This document shows positions 10,168 through 21,158 of a DNA stretch of 64,000 nucleotides, piece by piece. Source of the stretch: Gentiana macrophylla (Eukaryota > Streptophyta > Magnoliopsida > Gentianales > Gentianaceae); the NCBI GenBank assembly GCA_026214975.1, contig CM047806.1, forward strand, positions 101,758,239 through 101,822,238. Reading direction: 5' to 3'. Each line of letters starts with the position of its first letter. Positions within the stretch are counted from its first letter, which is position 1. The notes below the pieces were generated by a model. It was not told the DNA's origin, did no database searches, and saw only the letters and a program-made list of their open reading frames with translations. The position numbers and the translations under genes are program-made.

Positions 10168-13100
10168 TGATTGAGCTAAAATTTACCCCAACAAAAACAA
10201 TTTATAAGGACTCGAAACTGTGGGTAAACTAACTCTCTAACCGGCAGTGTACCGGGTCGATTGCTAGCATAGCTACAGGAGTACGAGGTCGAACCGAAGG
10301 GAAAAGTGTTTGTGAGTACCAAAGCAAACTTCAAACTTAGTTTAGGAAAATCGATGGCTGAAAAGGTTTATACAACTACAACGACATTAAAGCGATTAGC
10401 AACGATGTTTAACTAAGGGAGAGGGACATAGCCGAACCATGATCCAAATAGCTAATTTCAACCCCAAGGATAGACAAAACCGGGAGTGTGCAATATGACA
10501 AAAGAACTCTTGCATTCAATTTCACGGGTGCGTGCTCCTAAATCCGGTGTTAAGGTCTGAACAACTCTCATTTAACATCCTATGCCATGTTAACTACCCT
10601 TCCCTTTAGAAGATTCACTAACAAGACATGATACGCACTAGAGCCGCTTAAACGTTAAAACGAGTAAGCTCACTTTGGGCCCGGCTTAACAACTAAGCCG
10701 GGTCTACGCCGCGATCCTAGAACCCTTTTCTCACATCTCTATCTCAACAACTCTTTAGATTGATGTGTGTGACTTTGACCTAGGTAGCTAATCTAGCCCA
10801 AATCCGTTATAACAAGTTCTAAGACGTGAAATATGCAAGATACAACAATAAAAAACACTACCCACTCCCAATTTCATCACCCAAAGGGTGATTTCACCAA
10901 ATTTCACATAATTCGACTATGTTAAGTTTAGCTACACATTATAAAGCATGAAATAACAATCAAGGAAGAGATTAAAGCCATAAAACAAGAAAATAAGTGA
11001 AATTGATTATCGAAAATGTAGAAATTCGAGTTTACATCAAGCTCCTTCCACACCCATGTCACTTGGGAAGAAGAATATGAATCAAAAGCTATGCAAAATC
11101 CAAGATTCTTCAACTAAAACTAAGCTAGACTATCATTAAACTAAGTAAATTTGAAGTAGAAATGAGTCTAAAGAGCCAAAAGGGAAGATTTCGAGCCGAG
11201 CTAAGAGTTAGGGTTCTTAGAGAGGCGACCCCCCTTCAAAAACTGTGTAAAAATGTATATATAGGTGGGAAAAATCTGCAGAAAACGACTCCAAATGCGC
11301 GTTTGGAGGTCCCCAAACGCGCGTTTCAGCATCTAACTCTTTGTACGTAAAAAAACAGTTCCAAACGCGCGTTTGAACGTTTGAAGATTTTGCTGTTTTC
11401 TGGCTGCAGTAAAACCATGATATCTTCGCGTGTATAACTCCGATTTGAGTGATTCAAAATGCGTTGGAAAGATCTTTCAATTATCTACAACTTTAATGAA
11501 GAGACCATGACCAGAAAATGCCTCCATCATAGGTCAAATTGCTTCTGAATAGAACGTAGCGTGAAGATACCAACTATTTTTCTTCCTTTTCTTCATTTTT
11601 CTTCTTCCTTGGCTCATTCTTGCACCTTGATCATACTTCTCATCATAAATCTTCGCCTTCCGGGTTCTCATGTGTTAAGGGTGAAAATCTATGAATTATA
11701 AGGATATATTTTACGATGTTTTTCCCTCTATATTGTATAATTTGCATAATAAATGGTCTTTATATTAAAATATTGAGCAAACGGTATTTTTGACGGCTTA
11801 ATCGCAATATCAATATATTTATGTGATTTCATGGTTAAATTATGATTATTTGAATATTATTACAGTTTGCGATGTTTTCCATGTGTTATAGGTATGATTA
11901 TTGTGCTCAAATGATGATAAAAAGGATTAAAATTGAGCTAAGTGTTTTAAAGAAAGAGATAATGATCAAGTGGAAGAGGAAAAGAGATAAACATGTGAAA
12001 ATCGCATTAGACTCAACCTGAACGGGCGTTCACAAAATCAAACGAGCGTTCGGAGGGTCGATTTCAATACAGAGTCTTCAGACGCTTGATGGACGAGCGG
12101 TCACTTGGCGTCCAAGCATTATGGACGGGCGTCCGGAAGAGTGGACGAGCGTCCGGATTGCCGACTTACTGCCACCGCCTCTGATTTCTATAAATAGCAG
12201 CGTGTTTCACATCCATAATACGGACTTCGAACCCTAAATTTCTAGGGGCGGCTTTGGCTGCGATTTTACACTTTTTATTTCCAGTTTTATGCAACTTTAA
12301 ATTCGATCAAAGTAGGCTAGTTTTATGTTATTTTTCTGCTTTTCTGGGTTGTTGAGGATGCTCAGAGGCTAGAACCTCCTTCAAACGAGAATTGTGAAGC
12401 CATCAGCATTGAATTGATCTATTTATTTCGACTTTTACTGTGAGTATTTACTACGGTTGTTTCTTATCTATGCATATTCTTGTTTTAACGCAATTATATT
12501 GGAAGATATGTTGTATGCTTGATATGTTATTGTTTGATGGAAATCTTGAATAGCATAGATCACCATAGATAAGAATAGTTCATTAGATTTACATTAACGG
12601 AAGTTAGTAAGTCTAAAAACTAGATCGCTAACGTAAAAGTTGACACCTTTGATCTTTTTAACGTGTTAATTTAGTATTGGAAGATACTAGGTTAATAGAT
12701 GGATTGCCCAAGGAATTAGGAGTTCATGTTTAGGTAAGGTGAATCACAACCTAAGTAAATACCACGTAAAATCGAGATAGTAGATCAATGCATGTTGATA
12801 GGTGGATCAATCCTCGTTTGTCTTTTATAAACTTGATTTACAATCCTCATAGCTTAGTTTAGATTAGTTAATTTATTTTCCTCACTTTTAGTTTATTTTT
12901 ATCGCTTTCAATCTCTCCTAGCATTGGATTAATCTCTCTGTCTAGTTATTTTCTCAGCATATTTGTTTAGTTAGTTATTCGTTAGGTTAGTAATCGTGAC
13001 AATAGTTAGTTAAAAACAAAAGCTAGGGTTAACATTCGTCTAGTTCCCCGTAAGATCGACCCGGCATAGCCTCCATACTACGATCCTTATACTTGAGGTT

Positions 13101-13405
13101 AACCGGTTTATAAATATTTATTACTTGTTTATTCGCATTAGATAAATCCGGGACATCATGACACCTAGACCCTACAATCTCATGAACGAACAACACACAC
13201 AAACGATTCCGGAGGGTAAAAGTGCTCGGGAATGGGTTAATGTCACTAAAAAGAGGTAGTAAACCATCAAAGCGACGAATTTACTCCCCGTGCTATAAAC
13301 TCACGATATTACCCAAAAACAGTCTAAAAACACCGAGAATATGCTAAAAGTGGGATAAACGGGGGTGGAAAATGCACCGGAATCACGTAAAGTTGACTCC
13401 CATCA
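10168..13405 (-). repeat. 3' LTR of the LARD-like element, split by a solo LTR
   Basis: Two halves (10168-11672 and 13156-13405) match the 5' LTR. The break point is exactly the TCATG duplication of the nested solo LTR. Palindromes of the type AAACGCGCGTTT lie at 11293-11376 and a TATA-like site at about 11243-11256. Confidence 0.92.
11673..13155 (+). repeat. Solo LTR nested in the LARD-like 3' LTR
   Basis: 1,483-bp insert starting TGTTAAGGGTGAAAATC and ending TCCGGGACA, flanked by perfect 5-bp duplications TCATG (11668-11672 and 13156-13160). The partner LTR at 18588 is uninterrupted, which proves the insertion. There is no PBS, polypurine tract or coding region, so it is a solo LTR left by LTR-LTR recombination. 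A TATA box TATAAATA at 12189-12196 gives plus orientation. Upstream at about 12019-12160 lie repeated, partly palindromic motifs such as GGACGGGCGTCCGG. The 3' part (13020-13155) resembles Athila/Tat LTR ends. Confidence 0.93.
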
Positions 13406-13420
13406 ACCACCCCACACTTA
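13406..13420 (-). other. Polypurine tract of the LARD-like element
   Basis: Minus strand reads TAAGTGTGGGGTGGT and directly abuts the 3' LTR start TGATGGGAG. A second copy of the motif (CCACCCCACACTTA on the plus strand) lies at 14812-14825 inside the element. A short stem-loop with CTCG/CGAG arms lies just 5' (13426-13438). Confidence 0.8.
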
Positions 13421-16400
13421 GCCTTTGCTCGCCCTCGAGTAAATTAGGCGTTTTAAAACCAAACAAGGGATTCAACGTTGTGATGTAGGTGCTACTATTC
13501 ACACTCTCGAGGTAACCACAAAGTAAGACACACGAACATATACACACCGGTATAACATTATCAAGAAAATGGAGTGTGTGTGGTGCCAAGCCAAAACCAA
13601 GTGCTCAAAATGATTGTCGGGGCTTGAATCCCGACCAAAAGTCTACCAACCGTCTCATACCAACCACCCTCTCCACTAACCAAGGTCACTAAGTCTGGAC
13701 ACAATCGGGTAGGACTTGAAGGGTTATAACGTTAGGCTAGGGTAATTCCGGTTAATCGAAAAGGATATTTTGGGAACTGGAGAAAAAGAAGTACGAGTGA
13801 ACCTAATCAACAAGTGTACCACTTCATCTCTACCATACAAACCATCCAAACTCCTCTTTGATTAATTTAAACACTTTGGGAACCATAGGATACTAACATA
13901 CCTGAACTCATTGCCTAATTCAACTATGTTTCAAGTATCATGAGGCGAGATCGAATACATTAGCACCTATCTCACTATCCCAACCCTTAACATCATAAAT
14001 ATAACTTTTGAGCTCATCACTTTGATTCCCACCCTTTATTTTATAAACTCCAAACTCTTATTCATTGAGAACTTTCTAATTTATTTTGAACTTTGAATGA
14101 TTTTTTTTATTTTTTTTGAAAGAGGGAAGAAATTTCACAGATTTTTCTTTTCTTTTTGGGCCAAACCCAAACACTAGGCCCAACGAGCTCCCCTTCTCCT
14201 TATAGCTCCAAACCAGGAAAACACCAACCCATCACAAGACATCCTTTCCCCCACCCCCTTAGCAAGTGTGTCCTAACAAAAGACTAAGTCCACTCGTAGG
14301 ATATAAATGAAGGAAATATGACCAAAATTACGGCTCAAGGTAGGTTTCTGACTAAGTAACAAAACGGCTATAAAACGAATGGTGGTCAGACCATTCTATC
14401 AAGGCTGAGAGGGGCTACAAAGGTTTAATGTTGGGATAAGGCTTATTTGGCTATGGTTGGTCAAAGAGACGCCATGACCGTCATCCCGTATCCTACTTAG
14501 GTGAACCTTTCTATTTCGCCTTGAGACTAGTGGTATGTGAGGTGGTAGCAATCAAATTGTGCACAAAGTGTAGCTTACGTGAAATTAATAATCTCGATTC
14601 TCAAGATAATATCAAATCGCAGTGTACACGTTCAGGGTCTTACTAAGGTGATCACCACTCGAATGTGAAAATAACACAAACAACACGGTGTTGAAAACCT
14701 TTGAATTTTTTTTTAAAAATTACCCGAAAATCGACTCGAGCCCGGTCATAGGCTAAGCATGCCACATATTAAGCACATTTATCAATAAGAAACAAGAGAA
14801 CGGCTAAGTCTCCACCCCACACTTAAACGAAACACTTTGTCTCGGTGTGTGAGAGATAAAAAGAGTAAAAGACTTAGTTGTTTGACCAAAACCCGCAGAA
14901 AAGGCGCACTAGTAGCCCACGTGACATCTTCTAGTAAGCTCCATCTCGAGTATCTAAAACCATAAAAACAAAAACCAAGGCAAACACATGCACGGGAAAA
15001 GTCCACGTGCCAAAAGATGGTGATAGATACGAGATATATAAAAAATAGAAGCCATGCCACAAATAACGAATCGAAGCATATCAAGCATACTAGACGGGAA
15101 TCGCACTGGATGTAAAGATAATCAAAAGAAACACAGAGCATCCATGCATAAAATAAAGCCACAGAGGCTCACATAAAAAAAATCCCCGTCTACGTACAAT
15201 AGCCGGAACCAAAAAGAAATTCTCACCCCAACCTCTCTTTTAAGCTAAACTCTCCCCTCTTGCACCCAATGACCACTCCAAACTCATTATTACTACCAAA
15301 AAGGTGGGTTGCCTCCCCCAAGCGCCTTTGTTTTGTGTCGTTGGCTCGACGGGATGACTTATACAATGCCAATTTTTTCAAAGATATACTATTGGCACAT
15401 GCGAGAAAAGGTAGAAGTGCTTTGTTTAACGTCGTTAGCATCGACGTAGTGGCACTAAACGGACTCATACCACAAAAGACTCAAAACAACAATTCAAATA
15501 TTTTATTTCAAACAAGTATCACCAAAACCATCAACCAAAATCCGAACTCAAAAAGATCAACAACTCAATAAGACTAAAAATAGGAAGCATCATGAAAACC
15601 GAATTTGCTAGAAACTTACCTCTCATTGCCCACGATGCTAGTTTTTCCCAACTCAAGAATCCTCTTTTCTCAAAATCTCTCATCATCTTCTTCTTGAAAT
15701 TTCCATTCCATGGTAGTTGTCCCCTTTTACAAATTCTATGAGCTCCATCTACCGGTGAGTACACAAAATCGATCGCATAATACTCATCAACACAAGGTGG
15801 AAGAGTGTAATAATCCGGGACCGGCATGCTAATAATCTTCACTTCTCCCGGTAGCTCTACCATAGATGGCTCTTCAGTCTCATACGATTTCGCCACACTG
15901 TTCATAACGACATCTTCATTTACTTCAATTAGGAGTGAGGGTGAAATGGGCGATCCTAGTTTCTCTTCCGACTCTAATTGTGTCTCATCAAACAGTGTGC
16001 TCAAATCTATCGTACACCCCTCCAAGTCATCATCTCGTATTTCATCGGAGGCGATTGTAATAGATAAAAGTTGCACCTCCTCCATTTCCAAGTCTTGCAA
16101 CTCCTCTTCATCCCAAAACGAGCTATCTTCATCACCAAAAATTCTTGCTCAGTCATAACAATGGTCGGTTCCACCAAACATTCCACCAAGGTATCATCAA
16201 TTTTCATCTCAAGGGTGAAGGTGCAATAGGTAGAACGTGAAACTTGCCATAATCAAATATCGCAATAGGAGGTGGCACTATGAGCAATCCCAACTCACTA
16301 TCCGCTCTCGGAAATCTCATCATGGCAAACCGAATCATCAACCTCACTCTCAACATAAACTTTTTCAAGATAACGAAGATCATCCCGACCACCGCTATTG

Positions 16401-17055
16401 CACATGTCTCTTCCTTTTCTCATGCCTCCTCTTTTCAATCAATTGCCCCATCCGGTCTTCAAGATTTCTTACGTCGAGTCACATCTTCTATCGAACTCTT
16501 GCATATCCTTCTTCATTTGAATCAAACTCTCGTTCAATAAAAATTAATCACTCTATTTGAATGTCGGTGAAGTCTTCTTGTGGAATGGGGGAAACCGATC
16601 ATACCTGACTTTGATTCATTGGAGGTGAGTAGTAGGCCTCTTGCCATACCAAACTCTGATCAAGTGGCTGAATCTGGGTGAAGCTATCAACACGTTGAGT
16701 ACGAACACCGTAATCCTGATATGCACTAGGGTTCGGACAACCCTCATAATGTTGTGGCTCATAACTTGAATAACCATAATTTTGACTTTGGCACGCACTT
16801 TAGGGCACCGATAAGCCCATGAACCTTGGTTACTCTGCTTTGATAATCGAGGTCGAGGCATGAATCGTTGTTGATAACATTGTTCAGTGCACGAGGTTGG
16901 TTGGGGTATTGTTGTCCAGGTGAGTAGTATCGATTGCAAAATCCATCCATTTAAGCTCAATCTGCAAGATCTCAGAAAACAACAAGAAAACAATAAAATA
17001 AAACCTAGGCCCAAACCTTCGGTTCACTTGCAAAATATCACAAATAGCACACAAT
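13421..17055 (-). other. Interior of the LARD-like element, mostly non-coding
   Basis: No retroviral domain found on either strand. The only notable frame is the acidic one at 15531-16149. A T-rich stretch lies at 14101-14150 and a second polypurine-like motif at 14812-14828. Confidence 0.7.
15531..16149 (-). pseudogene. Unrecognised acidic reading frame in the LARD-like element
   Basis: An open minus-strand frame of about 200 codons without a clear ATG at its head (a stop precedes it near 16150). The first two thirds are rich in D and E (FWDEEELQDLEMEEVQ, DDDLEGCTIDLSTLFDETQL). The last third is basic and hydrophobic (KKKMMRDFEKRGFLSWEKL, then a leucine/phenylalanine-rich tail). I do not recognise a domain. 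Related sequence in other frames up to about 16390 (LPIAPSPLR) suggests a longer, now broken ORF. It may be the remains of an accessory or gag-replacing ORF of a non-autonomous family, or captured host sequence. Confidence 0.4.
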
Positions 17056-17072
17056 TCCCGGCAACGGCGCCA
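17056..17072 (-). other. Primer-binding site complementary to tRNA-Asp
   Basis: Minus strand reads TGGCGCCGTTGCCGGGA, four bases inside the 5' LTR of the LARD-like element. Confidence 0.9.
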
Positions 17073-17076
17073 TTTT

Positions 17077-18833
17077 TGATTGAGCTAAAATTTACCCCAA
17101 CAAAAACAATTTATAATGACTCAAATCGTGGGTAAACTAACTCTCTAACAAAGATGTACCGGTTCGATTGCTAGCATAGCTACAGAGTACTGAGTTCGAA
17201 CCCAAGGAAAAGTGTTTGTGAGTACCAAAGCAAACTTCAAACTTAGTCTAGGAAAATCGATGGTTGAAAAGGTTTATACAACTACAACGACATTAAAGCG
17301 ATTAGCAACGAAGTTTAACTAAGGGAGAGGACATAGCCGAACCATGATCCAAATAGCTAATTTCAACCCCAAGGATAGACAAAACCGGAGTGTGCAATAT
17401 GACAAAAGAACTCTTGCATTCAATTTCACGGGTGCGTGCTCCTAAATCCGGTGTTAAGGTCCGAACAACTCTCATTTAACACCTTATGCCATGTTAACTA
17501 CCCTTTCCTTTAGAAGATTCACTAACAAGACATGATACGCACTAGAGCCGCTTTAAACGCGTTAAAACGAGTAACCTCACTTTGGGCCCGGGCTTAACAA
17601 CTAAGCCGGTCTACGCCGCGATCCTATAACCCCTTTTCCCACATCTCTCTCTCTGAACAACTCTTTAGATTGATGTGTGTGACTTTGACCTAGGTAGATA
17701 ATCTAGCCCAAATCCGTTATAACAAGTTCTAAGGCGTGAAATATGCAAGATACAACAATAAAAACACTACCCACTCCCAATTTCATCACCCAAAGGGTGA
17801 TTTCACCAAATTCACATGATTCGACTATGTTAAGTTTAGCTACACATTATAAAGCATGAAATAACAATCAAGGAAGAGATTAAAGCCATAAAACAAGAAA
17901 ATAAGTGAAATTGATTACCTAAAATGTAGAAATTCGAGTTTACATCAAGCTCCTTCCACACCCATGTCACTTGGGAAGAAGAAGATGAACCAAAAGATAT
18001 GCAAAACCCAAGATTCTTCAACTAAAACTAAGCTAGACTATCATTAAACTAAGTAAATTTGAAGTAGAAATGAGTCTAAAGAGCCAAAGGGGAAGATTTC
18101 GCCGAGCCGAGCTAAGAGTTAGGGTTCTTAGAGAGGCGACCCCCTTCAAAAGCGTGTAAAAATGTATATATAGGTGGGAAAATCTCTGGTAGTAACGACT
18201 CCAACGCGTGCGTTTGGAGATCCCCAACGCAGCGTTTCAGCATCTAACTCTCTGTACGTAAAAAAACAGTTCCAAACGCGCGTTTGAAATGTTCTAACGC
18301 GCGTTTGAGATTTTCTTTGTTTTAAGCTGCGATAAATCCATGATATCTTTGCGTGTATAACTCCGATTTGAGTGATTCAAAATGCATTGGAAAGATCTTT
18401 CAATTATCTACAACTTTCATGAAGAGACCATGACCAGAAAATGCCTACATCATAGGTTTGCTTTTGAACAGAACATAGCGTGAAGATACCAACTATTTTT
18501 CTTCCTTTTCTTCAATTTTCTTCTTCCTTGGCTCATTCTTGCACCTTGATCATACTTCTCATCATAAATCTTCTCCTTCCGGGTTCTCATGACACCTAGA
18601 CCCTACAATCTCATGAACGAACAACACACACAAACGATTCCGGAGGGTAAAAGTGCTCGGGAATGGGTTAATGTCACTAAAAGAGGTAGTAAACCATCAA
18701 AGCGACGGATTTACTCCCCATGCTATAAACTCACGATATTACTCGAAAACGGTCTAAAAACACCGAGAATGCTAAAAGTGGGATAAACGGGGGTGGAAAA
18801 TGCACCGGAATCACGTAAAGTTGACTCCCATCA
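17077..18833 (-). repeat. 5' LTR of the LARD-like element
   Basis: 1,757 bp. Aligns throughout with 10168-13405 once the nested solo LTR is removed (about 1,750 bp), with scattered differences. TATA-like minus-strand CCTATATATACATT at about 18163-18176, with CG-rich palindromes (AACGCGCGTTTG type) just upstream on the minus strand at 18195-18312. Confidence 0.92.
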
Positions 18834-20221
18834 ACCGCCGCCATACCCCGGGTCTGGGGGCGTTACAAAATGGTATCAGAGCCGACTATCAGACAGAACT
18901 ATATGCTGCACCATAAAAGATGGTGTAAGGGCACCGTAAAAAAAGTGTAAGGGTGCCTCTAGTTACCTTTGGTAGGGACGATCCGGGCAGTCTTGACCAT
19001 CACCGCTAGGGCGCCAATCCCTTATAAGGCGGAGAATGTAAAGTCCTACATCGGTAAAGTAGGAGACTGTTCACTCCCACATAAGTGTGAGACATAAAGG
19101 TCTTGTCAACTCTGGTAGCACTTTTAGACCAAGCGAGGATGGTGGTCTAAGAATTTGACCGGACCATTTATCACTCATTTAAGCTTTACCACCGAGCCCG
19201 GGTCCTGGCATCTGAATGGTATTCAGAGCCGACTATCAGATGGAACTATGTGCTCTACCGTTAGATACGGTGTAAGGATGATCTCTAGTTATCTCTAGTA
19301 GGGACGAAACTGGGACAAGTCAACTAGGACAAGTCTTGGTTGTCCTAGCGATGACGCCAATCCACTTATAAGGAGGGGAGAATGTAAAGTCCCGCGATCG
19401 GTAAAATAGTGAATGCTTACTCATATCTATGAGACATAAATGTCTTGTCAACTCGGGTTAGCCTTTTAGACCAAGCGAGGACGATGGTCTAAGCAGTTGA
19501 CCGGACCATTTATGACTCATTTAGCGCTACCAGGCCTGGGGTCTAAGTGCGTTACAGAATGGTATTCAGAGCCAACTATCAAACGGAACTATGCGCAGCA
19601 CCGTTAGATATGGTCTAAGGATGGCCTCTAGTTACCTCTGGTAGGAACGTAACTGGACAAGTCCACTGGGACAAGTCTTGGCCTTCCTAGCGAGGACGTC
19701 AGTCCCTTTTAAGGGGGGATGTAAAGTCCCATATCGGTAAAGTAAGTGAATGCTCACCCTCATATAAGTGTGAGACATAAATATCTTGTCAACTCGGTTT
19801 AGCCCTTTTAGATCAAGCGAAGACGGCGGTCTAAGCAGTTGACATGACCATTTATGACTCATTTAGCGCCGCCAGTCCCGGGGTCTAGGGGCATTACATA
19901 ATGGTATTCAGAGCCGACTATCAGACGGAACTATGCGCTGCACCGTTAGATACGGTGCAAGAATGACCTCTAGTTACCTCCGGTAGGGACGAAATCGACA
20001 AGTCTTGGCCGTCTGGCGAGGACGCCATCCTTTATAAGGGGGAGATGTAAAGTCCCACGCCGGTAAAGTATATGAATGTCGACCCATATATGTGCGATAT
20101 AAAGATCCCATCAACTCGGGTTAGCCTTTTTAGATCAAGCGAGCACGGCGGTTTAAGCGATTGACATGACCATTTATGACTTCATTTAACGCCGCCAGGC
20201 CCAAGGTCCAGGGGCGTTACA
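18834..20221 (+). mobile_element. Tandem TRIM array: end of LTR 1, then four internal segments alternating with LTRs 2-5
   Basis: After the last 34 bases of LTR 1 the order is internal 1 (18868-19036), LTR 2 (19037-19213), internal 2, LTR 3 (19383-19556), internal 3 (19557-19719), LTR 4 (19720-19898), internal 4 (19899-20045), LTR 5 (20046-20221). LTRs are about 175-180 bp, starting TGTAAAG, and most end in TTACA. Each internal segment opens with a PBS of the type TGGTATCAGAGC (initiator tRNA-Met) and closes with a purine-rich tract such as AAGGGGGGA. There is no coding capacity. Sharing of LTRs between neighbours points to unequal recombination or tandem integration, not five separate insertions. 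The LINE frame resumes after 20221. Confidence 0.93.
18871..18882 (+). other. TRIM primer-binding site (initiator tRNA-Met)
   Basis: TGGTATCAGAGC, a perfect 12-base match to the usual plant iMet PBS. In the other three array units the site reads TGGTATTCAGAGC with one extra T. Confidence 0.9.
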
Positions 20222-20420
20222 AATTCACCGAATGACGATTGGGTTGTAGTATGATACTCTTCCTTTTAACTATCTTGGTTTACACTGCCGGAAAAACATG
20301 AATCACATTAGTTGCTTGCAACCCGTGATCGGTAGATTTAGATGAGGATTGGCATAAACAAAAGATTCTTTAAGGTCTCTTCCACTCATATATCAAGGTG
20401 AAAACGACAAAATTGTCAAA
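20222..20420 (+). pseudogene. L1-type LINE reverse transcriptase, continuation
   Basis: Continues the LINE interrupted at 10019. Readable pieces are GCSMILFPFNYLGL, KNMNHIS..QPVIGRFR and KDSLRSLPLIYQ. These match the region after the FADD box in plant L1 elements (FPFxYLGLP, WxPVIxKFxxRLxxW, LTLIKSVLxSLPxY). Two stops and at least one deletion are present. The 3' limit is approximate. Confidence 0.75.
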
Positions 20421-20814
20421 GTAATATAAATGTCAAAATCTATTGTGTGTTGAATTACACCGCAAACATGTCGTAAAATTTTTAGGGCCAAAGACTCAAA
20501 AGTACACAAACGGACTTATTGGACTTATAAGGACAAAAGGAATCATTGGACTTATAAGGACACAAATTAGATAGATAGACTCAAATACCTTTAATGAAGA
20601 AAAAGAACAAAATAAAAAGGAAATAAAAAAACTGGCGCATTGGTAATGTTTTTTTTATTATTTTTTATAAAAAAGGCACTTTATTCAGTTTTGTTTTGTT
20701 TTTTTTTTTATAAATTTTTTTAATTATGGCACTGTACAAGTTTTTTTTTTTTATTTTTTTTTTATTTTTTTTTAAAATTAATTAATTTATTTATTTATTT
20801 ATAAAAAACCGATG
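20421..20814. other. AT-rich low-complexity stretch
   Basis: Long T and A runs at about 20649-20810. No coding or structural signal. An 18-base phrase (ATTGGACTTATAAGGACA) is repeated near 20518 and 20545. Confidence 0.7.
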
Positions 20815-21058
20815 TAATGACCATCGCGATACAATGACCACCCCCGATACATTGACCACCGCGATTCAATGACCACCGCGACGCATTGACCACCCCGATG
20901 CATTGACCACCGCGATGCAATGACCATCCTGATGCACCGCGACGCCCGATGCGATGACCATCACGATCACGAGACACCGCGATGAATCGACACCGCGATG
21001 CGCAGAGACACCGCAATGAAGTGACACCACGATCGCAGACATCGCGATGCAAAGACAC
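20815..21058. repeat. 17-bp minisatellite running into an assembly gap
   Basis: Units of the type GCGATGCATTGACCACC repeat about seven times from 20815 to about 20935, then change to a related unit (GACACCGCGATGCA type, about 16 bp) up to the gap. The reading frames across it (R, G, S, H-rich) only reflect the repeat. Its abutment on the Ns suggests that the array collapsed in assembly. Confidence 0.9.
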
Positions 21059-21158
21059 NNNNNNNNNNNNNNNNNNNNNNNNNNNNNNNNNNNNNNNNNN
21101 NNNNNNNNNNNNNNNNNNNNNNNNNNNNNNNNNNNNNNNNNNNNNNNNNNNNNNNNNN
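21059..21158. other. Assembly gap, 100 N
   Basis: Exactly 100 N, the usual placeholder for a gap of unknown size. Sequences on the two sides need not be neighbours. Confidence 1.

Larger units (their letters stand above)
10168..18833 (-). mobile_element. Coding-poor (LARD-like) LTR retrotransposon with Athila/Tat-type ends
   Basis: Minus-strand element with LTRs at 17077-18833 (5') and 10168-13405 (3', enlarged by a nested solo LTR). Without the nested insert it is about 7.2 kb. On the minus strand each LTR starts TGATGGGAGTCAAC and ends GCTCAATCA. The PBS matches tRNA-Asp and a polypurine tract abuts the 3' LTR. The 3.7-kb interior has no recognisable gag, protease, RT or integrase, so mobility would need help from an Athila/Tat relative. 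It sits inside a TRIM LTR. The flanks TTAGC and ACCGC do not match, so no clean target duplication is seen. Confidence 0.88.

Noticed and set aside
14782..15162. 126-codon frame in the LARD-like element, rich in F, L, C and S
   Set aside because: Hydrophobic low-complexity composition on the strand complementary to A-rich DNA; no domain and no start context.
10163..18838. Target duplication for the LARD-like element
   Set aside because: The flanking five bases TTAGC and ACCGC do not match; either the TRIM LTR was altered or the duplication has decayed.
18868..18890. tRNA-like TGGTATCAGAGC sequences as tRNA genes
   Set aside because: They are primer-binding sites: only the complement of a tRNA 3' end, with no cloverleaf.
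18834..20221. Regularly spaced repeats that could suggest a CRISPR array
   Set aside because: Units are TRIM LTRs of about 175 bp with PBS and polypurine tract between them, in a plant genome.
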